Source of the DNA: Distichodus sexfasciatus
Lineage: Eukaryota > Chordata > Actinopteri > Characiformes > Distichodontidae
Direction: 5' to 3'
DNA length: 64,000 bases
NCBI GenBank assembly: GCA_032718565.1
Contig: JAVGVS010000024.1
Coordinates: 3,259,213-3,323,212, forward strand
Shown: positions 22,401 through 32,930 of the stretch, piece after piece
Layout of the letters: each line of letters starts with the position of its first letter
Position numbering within the stretch: position 1 is the stretch's first letter
Position numbers and translations under genes: made by a program
Notes under the pieces: model-generated
What the model was told of the DNA's origin: nothing
Database searches by the model: none
What the model saw: only the letters and a program-made list of their open reading frames with translations

Positions 22401-25400
22401 GGAGCCCTGCTCTAAGAGTCCACATTAATGGAAACAATCAGCTACATATCGTACACCAAAGATGGAAGACACAAGACAGACGAGTGTAATTACTTGAATG
22501 TGCATCTGATAAGCAGCAATAGTTCAACATGAAGACGAGACAAATAAATATGTACAGTTGCATATTTATATACTGATATGAAATGCAAAAATGATATTAA
22601 AAGCCAAGAATCAAATATCACCTGGCAAATCGTTTCTCCGCTGATCAAATTTATGATGATCAGGATTTTATTTCTTCAAAACTGAAGCGTTTAAGCTCAT
22701 GACAAGCCAGTGAAAACGTGATGACATTTAGAAACTCAATATTATAAAGATCATGTATTTATGGAAGCTAACTAGATTACATAATTTGTAAAAAGATTTT
22801 GATTTTTATTTTTGCAAAAATATTTTGAAAGCTTTCTTCTCGTTCTATTCACACACTAGCACCAGTTAAAGCACTGTCATTATCATTTTTATGTTATGGT
22901 CATCCACAGGTTTGACAATCGTGGCTTTTTTAAACCCTTCTGCTTAAAGCATTTTAACAAAAACACATGGCAATTAGAATATTTCAGTGATTGTCAATCA
23001 AACCACAGCACAACGCGAAATGTGACCTCTGCATTTGACCCATCCGTGAAGGAGCAGTGGGCAGCTTTTTGGACACACCAGGCGAGCAGTGTTTGGGGAC
23101 GGTACCTTGCTTAGGAGTACCTCGGTTGTACCTTTACCAGTCCGTGACCTTAATCGGATCACAGTTCCAACTCACTAACCGTTACGATACCAACTGACTC
23201 GCTGACAACACTTCTGCATTAAAGCTGAAATAAAAACGTCATACTATATACTTTTTGCTTCATATTTAACACTATTTTCATTCTTTTCCCCTGACATTGC
23301 ACTCACTGATTATCTGTAATGTGTTTGATTATTTGTCCTTTTTTTTTAAAACTTTGTCAATCAGTTCTCCAGATAAACCACCTCTGGCATGATGCAGGAT
23401 GAACTGCTCATATCTGGCCCTTCACTTAACTGCTAGCAAAATCAGCCCCACTAAAATCACGTCACTGTATTTGCATAGAATGCCCCCATAGCCCGTCAGC
23501 ATTAGTGGATCGTTAACTGAGGCATGGATCAGTAACTATCAAAACCTTACCTTGTCCTTTTTGTCTTGACGGGCGTAAGGAAAACATGGTATGACGGCAG
23601 TGACGCGAAAGGCGGAGGCGATTTTGCAGGCATTAATCATAATCAGAAGCTCCATCAAGTTGTCGTTAATCTCCCCGCAGCCGCTTTGCACGATGTAAAC
23701 GTCCTCGCCGCGGACGCTCTCGCCAATCTCCACGCTGTAACGGCAAAAACGCATTAACACCGTGATTATGGCAATGCTCACACTTTCACATATATAAGAA
23801 TATACCTTCATATTTTTAATTCTCAAGAAGTCACTACAAGGGTAACCAGGTGATCATCCAGACTGATTCATCTAAAAAAAAAAAAAAAAATCAACAGTCC
23901 AGGTGATCACAGGTCATTCAGCTCAATCCATACAAGGATTCTGTGAATGCAACGTCTCCAGGTCCATGCCAAAGTAGAAAGGGCATTTCATGAAGAACGA
24001 TTAAAAGGATTAAAATTAAAAGAAATCAGAGACAGAGGAAAAAGGATGGGAGGAGGAGGAGGGGAAAGTTACATTTCTGTATATGTGTAAAATATAAGAT
24101 TAAATTAAAGAGTAAAAGGTAGGGGACAAAGATGTTTGAGGTTGTTAAATGAATAACGTTTAGTGGAACACTAAACATTAAATAAGTTGTAAAGGTATAA
24201 TCAGTTGTTTACAGTAAAATGAACAGGACTGAATGGGTGGATGGAGGGATGAAATGAAGGGGGAAAAAAAGATAGAGGCGTACGGGAAACAAGATCATTG
24301 AGATTAAAAGAGGAATTATGAAAGGAGTAGATATGGAGGGGTGGTTACATTAATAGCTGATGCAATTTCGATCTGTAAAGCTATGATCAAAAAAGTTAAG
24401 ATAATTATGAACACTGATTTACTTAAAAATCAATGGGAGAAAATGAGAAGAGAAAGAGTTACATTAATTGATGATATTTTATAATGCTGAAAGTTAAACA
24501 TTTAAGGAGTTTAGAAGATTATGGGTGGAGAGAGGGATCTCTGAGAACAGATGAGGTTTATATATAAGGTTGGACAGTCTAAAAGCATTTAACCAAATTG
24601 ATCATTTCAGCAGGTAAACACTAGAAGCTGTTGGACAATGAGTGTAAGTGAATGAGATGAAACAGAGGAATAAAAGATGTTTCAGGAGTCTTGAGGTGTA
24701 AAATGTAAAGAGTGAGGCTGGTTTCTCATTCAGATCTATGGAAAAATATAAGCGAACAAGGACTAAAAAGAGGGTCGAGTGGAAAACAAAAAGCTGAATG
24801 CAAACTTGACTTTATTAAGGGTTGAAAACTGGAGAAGGCGACTAATTTCTAAAAAAAAAAAACACTAAAAATGAACGGAGCACAAAGGGTGGAAAATAGA
24901 GGGATGAAAAGGAGGGATGGTGGAGAGTAAATCTGGAGAAAAGTGGTTGGATGCGATGACTCTGGATGCAGCCACTGAATTCTGAGGTGTCTCTAGGTGC
25001 CAAAAAACTAATAAACTGTAGAATATACAGAACTGTGCAAAAGTTTGAGGCAGGTGTGAAAAAATGCTGTAAAAAAAAGAATGCTTTCAAAAATGGAAGT
25101 GTTAATCATTTATTTTCATCAATCAACAAAATGCAGTGAATGAACAAAAGAGAAATCTAAATCAAATCAATATTTGGTGTGACCAGCCTTTACCTTCAAA
25201 ACAGCATCAGTTCTTCTAGGTACACTTGCACACAGTTTTTGAAGGAACTCGGCTGGTAGGTTGTTCCAAACATCTTGGAGAACTAACCACAGATCTATAA
25301 TCCTATAATCCTACAAAATAATATAATGACTATAATCCTACAAAATAATATAATGACTATAATCCTACAAAACCCCTGACTTTGTGCAAGTGTACCTAGA

Positions 25401-26424
25401 AGAATTGATGCGGGTTTGAAGGCAAAAGGTAGTAACACCAAATATTGATTTGATTTAGATTTTTCTTTGTTCGCTCACTTTGAGAAAAATAAACAATAAA
25501 TTGATAAAAATAAACAATCATTATTTATATTTCTGAAAGCATTCTTTGTTTACAGCATTTTTTCACACCTGCCTAAAACTTTTGCACAGTACTGTACATG
25601 TGGGAAAACAGTGCGAGCTGAGAGTTTGGTGGTAAAAGTGGTAAACTATAAACTGAACTCCCATTACTTGGTTCTGAAAAATCTTCTGCAAATTGCAAAG
25701 AACTTAAAACAAAGCGTCACGGACTGCTCTAGACATTTACAACACGACCATCTCAGACGGAACAAGACAAACGCCGAATTCAAGAGTTTAACAGCTAAGC
25801 ATACTAAATGGGCAGATCTAACGCACCTAGTTCGTGCTACAGATTTTCGATTGCAATTTTAAACACTGGGGAATACTGTATACACGCAAACACACAACGA
25901 CGCTGAAAAACATGGGGATCAAGCACGTTTTGCATATAAACTGACCACTAAGCATTTCCGTTTGCCGTTTTCAAACGTGTACCAAACCAAGCAATATCAT
26001 TTGTTTGGTGCAAAAATGTAAAATTACACGAATAAAAATGTTTCATTCTGAAAGAGGAATCAAGTAAATAGTTTCCTGTCCACTACAACGTTTTGCGGCG
26101 TCGAGTACCAGACGAAACGCGCCACGGCGTGTTCTCCACGAGCCTCCACTGAATTCTGGGAGTTGAAGTGTTTAGTTGACCCATGTGCATGGAGCGACTC
26201 CAGCAGCTGCACTACAAGTTCCGAAGGCCTTTGGAAGCCAGCACCCTCGAAAGAACACTTGTGGTAAATGCAAGTGAAGTAACGTGTGAACGCTTCACTT
26301 ACCATGTTTCTTGGTTGCTGAACTTTTTCGTTACGACCTTGGCCAGCTCGAGACCGAGGCGGTCTGCGATTCTCTGCGACAAGTCCTGGTGTGAGCTCCC
26401 GCTGAAAATCTTGATGTTAGGCAT
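19359..26424 (-). CDS. prps1: ribose-phosphate pyrophosphokinase 1, seven coding exons, 318 aa
   Basis: This cytosolic enzyme makes PRPP from ribose-5-phosphate and ATP, feeding purine, pyrimidine and NAD synthesis. The coding exons (minus) are 26424-26303, 23734-23551, 22411-22313, 22187-22063, 20585-20412, 19898-19739 and 19451-19359. Their summed length is 957 bases, i.e. 318 codons plus TAA, the usual family length. It starts MPNIKIFSGSSHQDLSQRIA. Landmarks are the ATP-binding region around FPYARQDKKDKSRAPISAK (aa 92-110), the divalent-cation/PRPP region DLHASQIQGFFDIPVDNLY (aa 128-146) and the PRPP loop VDDMADTCGT (about 219-228). The C terminus is SYLFSHVPL. Features such as NVDFALIH and NNACFEAV favour PRPS1 over PRPS2. 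It is intact, with conservative changes only (e.g. Arg for Lys at 176). Confidence 0.97.
19739..19898 (-). CDS. prps1: prps1 coding exon 6
   Basis: Encodes aa 235-288 (LISAGATKVYAILTHGIF to HCSKIQ). Acceptor TTTAG, donor GTGAG. Confidence 0.96.
20412..20585 (-). CDS. prps1: prps1 coding exon 5
   Basis: Encodes aa 177-235, including VTSIADRLNVDFALIHKER and VDDMADTCGT. The donor is GTAACC and splits the Lys codon AA|G. Confidence 0.96.
22063..22187 (-). CDS. prps1: prps1 coding exon 4
   Basis: Encodes aa 136-177 (GFFDIPVDNLYAEP to SPDAGGAR). The donor is GTTTGC after AAG, a weak match beyond the GT. Confidence 0.95.
22313..22411 (-). CDS. prps1: prps1 coding exon 3
   Basis: Encodes exactly 33 codons, aa 103-135 (SRAPISAK to LHASQIQ). 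Acceptor CTTAG, donor GTGAGT. Confidence 0.96.
22997..23202 (-). mobile_element. SINE-like family A copy 5 (reverse), in prps1 intron 2
   Basis: Reverse copy running from CCACAGCACA to the head complement GTTACGATACCAACTGAC. It includes an interruption near 23066-23080. Confidence 0.7.
23551..23734 (-). CDS. prps1: prps1 coding exon 2
   Basis: Encodes aa 41-102 (C-VEIGESVRGEDVYIVQSG to RQDKKDK). Acceptor TTACAG, donor GTAAGG. Confidence 0.96.
23995..24860. other. purine-rich tract in prps1 intron 1
   Basis: About 850 bases with strong A+G bias on the plus strand (hence pyrimidine-rich in the prps1 transcript). No gene is seen. It could be an old degenerate simple repeat. Confidence 0.5.
25028..25594. 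mobile_element. non-autonomous Tc1/mariner-like foldback element, in prps1 intron 1
   Basis: The left end CAGAACTGTGCAAAAGTTT and right end AAACTTTTGCACAGTACTG are inverted repeats that extend over 60 bases. The element is flanked by TA on both sides (25026-25027, 25595-25596), as expected for Tc1/mariner. The inverted arms reach further inward (GTACACTTGCA against TGCAAGTGTAC). The loop holds three short AATCCTACAAAA repeats. No transposase is present. Confidence 0.8.
26303..26424 (-). CDS. prps1: prps1 coding exon 1
   Basis: Encodes MPNIKIFSGS to SNQET plus TG of the split Cys codon. Donor GTAAGTG. The start is fixed by the invariant MPNIK N terminus. Confidence 0.96.
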
Positions 26425-26588
26425 CTTGCGTTTTCCGGTGCCGCGTGCACGCTCGATCAGGGACAACTGGACGAGACAGACTTTGCTCTAAAACAGCAAT
26501 ATCTGTTTGCAGGAAAGCCACTGGTTGTGAAGGCCTGGTATTGTTCAGTCCGATGGAGAGTTTCCCTGTTCGCGTCTTCCCTACCTTT

Positions 26589-26658
26589 CCGCCATAGTTG
26601 ATCTCACGAGTCTCTGCTGGCGCGCGAGATCACACGCTGGATTTACGTGCTGACGTCA
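26589..26658 (-). promoter_or_regulatory. prps1 promoter: YY1-like site and full CRE
   Basis: The minus strand has ATGGCGG (26595-26589), a YY1-like core often found at housekeeping start sites. A palindromic TGACGTCA lies at 26651-26658, in CpG-rich DNA. No TATA box was seen. The start site is probably in 26480-26600. Confidence 0.5.
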
Positions 26659-26875
26659 TTGCGTGCGCGCCACGCCTTAAAGTACAATACAAAGTTTGGC
26701 TTTTGGGGTCTTTGTTCTTTTTTTAAACAGGTTTTTGACATCATTGCCATAACTTGTGCTTGCTATTTAAAATTAAGATAAGATTACACTGTGAAATATT
26801 TACACCATTTTCTCTTAACGATTTCTCTTAACCTTAATGTTTATTGTAGTCAAGAATGTTTACATTTTGAGTTTT

Positions 26876-26883
26876 TGACGTCA
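26876..26883. promoter_or_regulatory. full CRE palindrome TGACGTCA, distal
   Basis: A perfect 8-base CRE in the prps1-kctd intergenic spacer, about 220 bases upstream of the first one. Confidence 0.4.
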
Positions 26884-26916
26884 GAAATGTTCACTGATGC
26901 CAACTGTGTTGCACAT

Positions 26917-26917
26917 C

Positions 26918-26980
<63 letters not shown>
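26917..26980. repeat. (AAT)n microsatellite
   Basis: About 20 AAT units. It abuts a LINE-like remnant and probably derives from its terminal repeat. Confidence 0.95.
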
Positions 26981-26982
26981 GT

Positions 26983-27370
26983 ATAAAGTGCATTTCAAGA
27001 CTTCAAAAGCCCATTCAATCAAAACAGAAGCAAAATACAAACGACACAAAGGAATCAAAACTGCTGAGACACATTAAAACAATAAAACATTTTTAAAAGT
27101 TTCTTAAAAGCATCACTAACTGTGCCTGACGAATATGGCTAGGAGCAATCCCCCAAATGACCTTGTAAGTTAGAGAATTACGAACACCAAATACTGGTTA
27201 ATGAGAAGGCAATGTATTTCCCTTACAACAGGAATGATGTGATCATGTGAGTGACTACGTTAATAAACCAATGTACAGGGCATTACAGTAGTCCAGTCTA
27301 TTACTTGTGATAAATTCATGTGTAAGCGTTTCAGCATCGGAAGATATGACTAGTGGATGCAGTGTGAAAA
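26983..27370. mobile_element. degenerate LINE-type remnant
   Basis: Contains GTGCATTTCAAGACTTCAAA and GGCATTACAGTAGTCCAGTC. These match, from memory, the terminal region of a widespread fish non-LTR element. No open frame survives. Confidence 0.45.
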
Positions 27371-28025
27371 TATTGTAAAAAATAAGTGACAAATTGAGTG
27401 AGTGTAAAGGGTTAAACGGGCATGTCAGTTAGGACGGTCCAGTCAAAAGTCAACTGCAGGTCAGTGATTTGAGGGAGTGACAGAGAGAGCGCTAACCACA
27501 GTATAACCACAAGCTATACATTGTGAAAAAGCGTGAGCGTTCACATTTTGAATATGTCAAATTGCTTAGGAGATCTGGGATAAAACTCAAATTTGAGTTT
27601 ATACAGTTTACAGTTTATACAGCGTGGTATATTGTATAATACAGTACATTATTGATCGGTGACTCGCAATTTTTGTCCAGTAGATGTCAGTCGTGTACCT
27701 TAGGAATAAAACATTTTAATAACAGTGTTACTAATAAGACTTATTTAGACCAAAATAGACATAGATTAGTTGTACATAGATTAAAATACACATTTCCATG
27801 GTCAGAATTGTTGGTGTCATGAAATGTAATGCAATTACACAAATTTTGATGCTATGTACCTCTGAGCAACCTCTTAACCACGTTTAGAATAAATGTTAAC
27901 TTATGTAAATATTAAGAGTTAGTTGTGAACAGAGCTGAAAGGACGGCGTTTATTTAAAGACGATTTTATTTAAACCCTATTTTTTAAGGATTAAGTGAGA
28001 GCCAGTAAGACGTCGCAGCAGCCCC

Positions 28026-28045
28026 TGACGTCACACGCGTGGGCG
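28026..28045 (+). promoter_or_regulatory. KCTD promoter: full CRE next to an EGR-type site
   Basis: The palindrome TGACGTCA (28026-28033) is followed three bases later by GCGTGGGCG (28037-28045), the exact EGR1 consensus. This is just upstream of the inferred noncoding exon of the KCTD gene. It suggests activity-dependent control; that is inference. Confidence 0.5.
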
Positions 28046-28099
28046 GAGTTTAGCCGAAGCGGTATTGTGACGGGTCTGGAATCAGCCAGAAGTGAAGCG

Positions 28100-28595
28100 C
28101 GGTGCAGCTCTTCGAGACTCCCGAATTATGGAAGAAACGGATCGCAAGGTGTTCGTGTGCACTTTTGTTTCTTCTCCATTTCGGCTCCACACGTTGCTCA
28201 GTGTCATGCTTGTCCTTTGCGCAGTGGTGTCGGCTGGAGAACTTTTGCAAATGTGAGCGGGCTGATTTGGGGAGAACGCTGCAATGGACATAGTTAAATG
28301 AACGGAGTGTACTTCTGAAAGCCGGGAGACTGGACATGAGCCGCACTTTGAGCAGAATGTAGAGGGTTTTCGTTCGAATTTAATGCCAGCGCTCGACCAA
28401 AAAAAAAAGCCGAAGAGCTTGTGTTCATCCGAAATCCTAAACCTCTTATTTATTTACCTGTCGCTAGTGATGGACGGTTTAATCCTCTAAAAGTGCGATA
28501 GAGGGACGCGCTTTTTTGTGTGCGCAATCCGGGACTACACTCAGGATTTCGTTCGTGCGTTAAACCTCTAAGTCTCTGGCCCGCTATAGCTGGAG
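28100..28595 (+). other. KCTD gene noncoding exon 1 (5' UTR)
   Basis: Ends with GGAG|GTAAAC at 28595/28596. Its 5' end is approximate. Short open frames here are not conserved. Confidence 0.5.
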
Positions 28596-28700
28596 GTAAA
28601 CGTTCATAATATATTTCTCAGCTCAGTGTGAAATTCTGTGCCTCTTAGCCATTGGGGTGTTAATAAAACACAGGGCTCAGGTTTCATATTTCTTTTCCAG
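28596..28700 (+). other. KCTD gene 5' UTR intron
   Basis: 105 bases from GTAAAC to TCTTTTCCAG, typical of a short fish intron. Confidence 0.5.
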
Positions 28701-28743
28701 AGTTGTTCTTTATTCCGAAGGAGTTCGATTAGTTTAACCAGCC

Positions 28744-29590
28744 ATGGCTTTACCTGACAACTCCAGCGGCGTTCCTGAGGAACTTTCCTTTCCAGAGATT
28801 ATTGAACTAAATGTTGGGGGCCAGGTTTATATAACTCGCTACTCTACCCTAACTAGCGTGCCAGACTCCCTCTTATGGGAGATGTTTAGCCAGAGAAACC
28901 CCAAAGGCTTGGCCCGGGACACTAAAGGTCGTTTTTTTGTCGACCGAGACGGCTTCCTGTTCCGTTACATATTGGACTACATGCGTGACCAGCAGCTCGT
29001 CCTCCCTGACCATTTCCCTGAGCGGGGAAGACTACAGCGAGAGGCAGAGTTCTTCAAACTTCCAGAACTTGTGAAGCTTCTCGCCCCAAAGATCAGCAAG
29101 CAGAACTCGTTGGGTGATGAGGGGTGTCAGAGTGACCCTGAGGAATCGTCACCATGTGCGGACAGTGCCCGGAACCTGGCCTCTCTCGGGGCAGCCGCAG
29201 CCGCCTGTTCCGGCCTGGCGTCTGGCGGCGGGGATGGCAAGCGCTCCGGCTTCATCACCATCGGGTACAGAGGCTCCTACACATTGGGGCGTGACAGCCA
29301 GACGGACGCCAAGTTCCGGCGAGTGGCTCGGATTATGGTGTGTGGGAAAACCTCGCTGGCCAAAGAGGTCTTCGGGGAAACTCTGAATGAGAGTCGGGAC
29401 CCCGACCGGCCGCCAGAGCGCTACACCTCTCGCTATTACCTTAAGTTTACATTCCTTGAGCAGGCCTTTGACAAGTTAGCCGATGCTGGCTTCCACATGG
29501 TGGCCTGCAACTCGACAGGGACCTGCGCCTTTGCCCACGACCAGACGGACGACAAGATCTGGACCAGCTACACTGAATATGTGTTCTACC
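28744..29590 (+). CDS. kctd12b: KCTD long form, coding exon A (to splice donor)
   Basis: 282 codons plus one base (phase 1), ending TACC before GTGAGT at 29591-29596. Joined to 44762-45252 it gives 445 aa, close to KCTD16 (428) and KCTD8 (473). The junction codon C|GT restores Arg283, the same Arg as in the short form. Confidence 0.75.
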
Positions 29591-29598
29591 GTGAGTGA
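28744..29598 (+). CDS. kctd12b: KCTD12/KCTD12b-type GABA-B auxiliary subunit, short form 284 aa
   Basis: KCTD12-group proteins bind the C terminus of GABA-B2 and tune G-protein and K-channel signalling at the neuronal membrane. Residues 16-116 are the T1/BTB tetramerisation domain (FPEIIELNVGGQVYITR, then RFFVDRDGFLFRYILDY). Residues about 117-167 are a variable Ser/Ala/Gly linker. Residues 168-284 are the H1 domain (SGFITIGYRGSYTLGRD to WTSYTEYVFYRE). TFLEQ at 236-240 is the motif I recall as specific to the desensitising members KCTD12/12b. The ATG matches the family MAL start, after the UTR acceptor at 28700. The final CGT GAG TGA also contains the donor GTGAGT at 29591, so this exon can be spliced to 44762. 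Linkage to prps1 favours the X-linked KCTD12b type, but KCTD12 cannot be excluded. Confidence 0.92.
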   Translation: MALPDNSSGVPEELSFPEIIELNVGGQVYITRYSTLTSVPDSLLWEMFSQRNPKGLARDTKGRFFVDRDGFLFRYILDYMRDQQLVLPDHFPERGRLQREAEFFKLPELVKLLAPKISKQNSLGDEGCQSDPEESSPCADSARNLASLGAAAAACSGLASGGGDGKRSGFITIGYRGSYTLGRDSQTDAKFRRVARIMVCGKTSLAKEVFGETLNESRDPDRPPERYTSRYYLKFTFLEQAFDKLADAGFHMVACNSTGTCAFAHDQTDDKIWTSYTEYVFYRE

Positions 29599-30254
29599 AC
29601 TCAGACCTCTGTTCCTGCGCCTCCTCCCAGCCTCCTGCCTCTCCCTGAGACGGTGCTCCCCGCACTAGATGTAGAAGCTTCTAGATCACCAACCCCTCCA
29701 AACACCTCCATCCAGACTCTTTCCCTCAGCAGAACCCTCAATGCCTCTCGCTTGTTGTGGTTAACTTCTCCCCTCTTCAAACTAACTCCCCCTTCAATCA
29801 CAGCCCTCCCCACAAGCCAGAGACAGCTTCCCATTTCTAGTATGCCCACCTCTAGCATCCCTGGCATTTGTGAGGTTGTGTTGTAATGTTGAGTTTAATT
29901 TGTGGTGTTTGTTTGCGTTAAAACTCTTCAAACTGGCATTGGGGCCAAATGAAAGGGCTTGGAAGAGGGCTCTCTGTATTCCCTCTTAAGCTCGGCACCA
30001 CACTATAAAGGCTCTCCTCATCTGTCAACCAAAAAGGTGGACGACTTTTAAAGCTTTCTGGAATGTTGGCCATGCTTAATGAAAAAAAGATGTGTTTGCA
30101 GCCATTCTAACATGAAGCGACTTTGAAATGTTTTTATGGGACCAAATCATTAAGAAACCAGCAGATAGAAGCTATAGCTGAATCACACGTATGGTAAATT
30201 TCTTCGGTTGATGGAAAGGCACATCCTTCAGAACCTGCGACGGATCTGCATGTA

Positions 30255-30260
30255 AATAAA
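30255..30260 (+). terminator. candidate poly(A) signal AATAAA of the short KCTD form
   Basis: Lies about 660 bases after the short-form TGA, inside the intron of the long form. A second AATAAA is at 31211-31216. Either would end a read-through transcript. Confidence 0.4.
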
Positions 30261-31439
30261 CAACAGCTGCTGCTGTGATGCTAGAAAATCACCACGTTTT
30301 AGTTTTAGCAGTGGAAAGGAACAATCAAACCTTGTGTGATGTTGTTTTATTTTAGGCCTATTTCTAATTAATACGTAGTGTTAAATAAGGGAACCTGCCT
30401 TGATGCCAAAGCAGGTAAGGTAAGTCCTGATCTCGTAGCAGGAGCCTGTGAAAATCCCAAAAACAAAAAGAAGTGAAATATTGGATCTGCTTTGAGGAAA
30501 ACGCTGTTAGATGTTTTGTCACAGAGCATTCAGTATTCTGATTGCCTACGCCGTAGAGGCAGATATTAGGCATTGCATCAGATCATATGTTTTGTGTGTG
30601 TGTGTGTGTTTGGGTTTCTTTGAATTTCTACAGCTGGCTTTCCAGCAAGACATTTTAATATGCCTTTTTGAAAGTAATTTTCATTTAGTTCTGTACCAGA
30701 TGTGCACACTAAACTCCATTTTTAAAAATCATTTTCCATTATTTTGACTATGAATTGCATTCACTATATAGTGCTAATTTTGGTAAGTATATATTTTGTG
30801 TGAAAACAATAGTTCAGACGTTACAGAAGGTATAATAGGGTGTCGTTATGTGTGAGAAGAGTATATGGACCAGACATTTTCAGGTACACCCTCAGGACAA
30901 CTTTGGCTTTGCACAGAAGTGGTTACCTCAGTTCTTAAGGACAGAATTGTACACAAAATTTGAAGGCACAACAATTCAACAATTGACAGAACATAGCTCT
31001 TAAAATAGATATTTTAAACAGAGTTTTCTCTTTAGTAATAGTGCATCTTAACTACCAATTTATCATTGTTTTACATTATAGTATACATGTGGTAAATTGT
31101 TTAATTGACCAGTTAGGGCACAATTTGAGCCTGTTTGTTTTAATTTGAAGTTCATGTGAAGGCATTCAGTGTTATAAAAGGCTAGCATAAAGTGTCGTTA
31201 ACTAAGCATGAATAAAACAGCAATTATTGGCAATGTATTTTGTGATGGATTAAAGCGATAACCTTTTATTTGTGTATTTCCCTCCTAAAACTCTGGAAGC
31301 ACATTTACCAGTATCTAATCTCAGAGATGCATTGTATAAATGAAAATAAATAATTCAGTAGAATGACCAAGACAAATGCGTCAATGAAAACAGCCACATG
31401 CACACAGTGATTGCACTTCTTTTATCACTTTAAATTATT

Positions 31440-31800
31440 TATGTCGCAGTCTTTTGGCTATAAGGGCCACACTGGGGGAATAATCCGATTTGCTTTCTGC
31501 AACGAGTTCGATCTGATTTTTGATCTGCTGCAACGTGCAGCTGTGTGTGAGGCACTGGAAGAGACAGTAGCATGAAACCAGATTAATTTGCATGTCTTCC
31601 CCAAGCATTCTTCATCTGCCTCAGCTCTCCCTTACCGTCACCTCCTTACCTTATACTTTTTATCAGCTCACCGGTGTGACTTCAAAGGCTGACCAAAGCC
31701 AAGGCTAGAACAGAAACCAAGGCATATGTGTAACCGGCTCCCTCAAAGAAGATTAGCCAGCCCTTGTATTCCTGTGACTAATCTTTGTAATTAACCTTCA
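31440..31800. other. single-copy intronic stretch with no repeat match in the window
   Basis: Not coding and not similar to other parts of the window. Contains homeodomain-type cores (AATCCGATTT, CCAGATTAATTTGC). A regulatory role is possible but unproven. Confidence 0.25.
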
Positions 31801-32274
31801 GTATAGACTCACAGGTGACAAGTTCCCCCCCACCCACAAAATCTTAGAACATTTTATCCTGCTTAGAAAAAGAAAAACCTTTGTTTTACCTTGTCAGGAA
31901 GGGAACAGTTAGTCCTAATAAGAACCTAAGGTGTTTATGGATCATCTGTAAGGTTCTCTGTGTCTGTGTTAATCAGTTTTGGTAATGGAAGTAAAGCTTT
32001 TTTATTATTAAAGTAAGTCATACCCAAAGTTCGAAGAGCTGGTTGATAAAGCATAACATCTATACCATGCTACTTTTTTTAGTAAGACGTCCTGAACAAG
32101 GCCACTAGCATTAATTCCTGACAGCTAAGACTAATTGCTGATAGCAGTCGATGCCGTCATGGCACACTGTGATTTCCAGAGGTGCTCTAATGGAAATGAG
32201 CATTAACTACCATTAATTAAGGTTAGTTAGCAACCTAGCAATGGTTGTGTTTTATCACCTTTATGTCTTCTAAA

Positions 32275-32392
32275 AAAATGTTTCCTAAACATGGATTAAG
32301 CCTAGTCTTGGACTAAGTTGTAGTACCAAAGGAGATTTACCATTCAAACTCAATGGTGGTCTAGGACTAGACTTAATCCTCGACTTGGAATT
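32275..32392. mobile_element. small inverted-repeat element
   Basis: GGATTAAGCCTAGTCTTGGA at the left and its inverted relative TCTAGGACTAGACTTAATCC at the right, about 60 bases apart. It looks like a short MITE. Confidence 0.55.
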
Positions 32393-32750
32393 TGGCCCTA
32401 AATGATGTTCCATGTCTGAGAATATACCACTAAACTCTGGTACTCTGATTTTTCATGGATTTCTGTTGCAGTCAATTATTTAAAGAATACATGTCATCAC
32501 ATATAATGTTGAAACGTGAATAACTAGTCTTACTGAGAAGAAAGAACGGGTGTGCACGTGACTGCACAGTAAAAGCCGCTGCTGGAACTGAAATTTGAAT
32601 TCTGAGGATATTTACAACTATATTTGGTGAACCATATAATAATTGCTTTCCATTTAATACAAAATGAGAATGTTTTATACAAAGTGCAGTGTGGCGTTTT
32701 TATTATCAAAAAAAAGTAGACCCCACATTTCCTTGCTACTGTGTCATATT

Positions 32751-32930
32751 GTGGGGCAGTTGGTAGGATAACGGTTAGGAAATTGGCCCCATGATCAGAG
32801 GACAGCCGGTTCAAGTCCCAGACCAGTAAAGGTATCACTGAGGTACTCGGGAGCGAGGCACCCTCCCTAAGAACTGCTCTCTAGGCACTGCCCATGTCAG
32901 CTGCCCTCTGCTTAATCATTCACTTAAAAA
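32751..32930 (+). mobile_element. SINE-like family A copy 6 (forward, 3' truncated)
   Basis: Head GGGGCAGTTGGTAGGATAAC, B-box-like GGTTCAAGTCC, then the middle region; lost after CTGCCCTCTGCTT. Confidence 0.75.
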
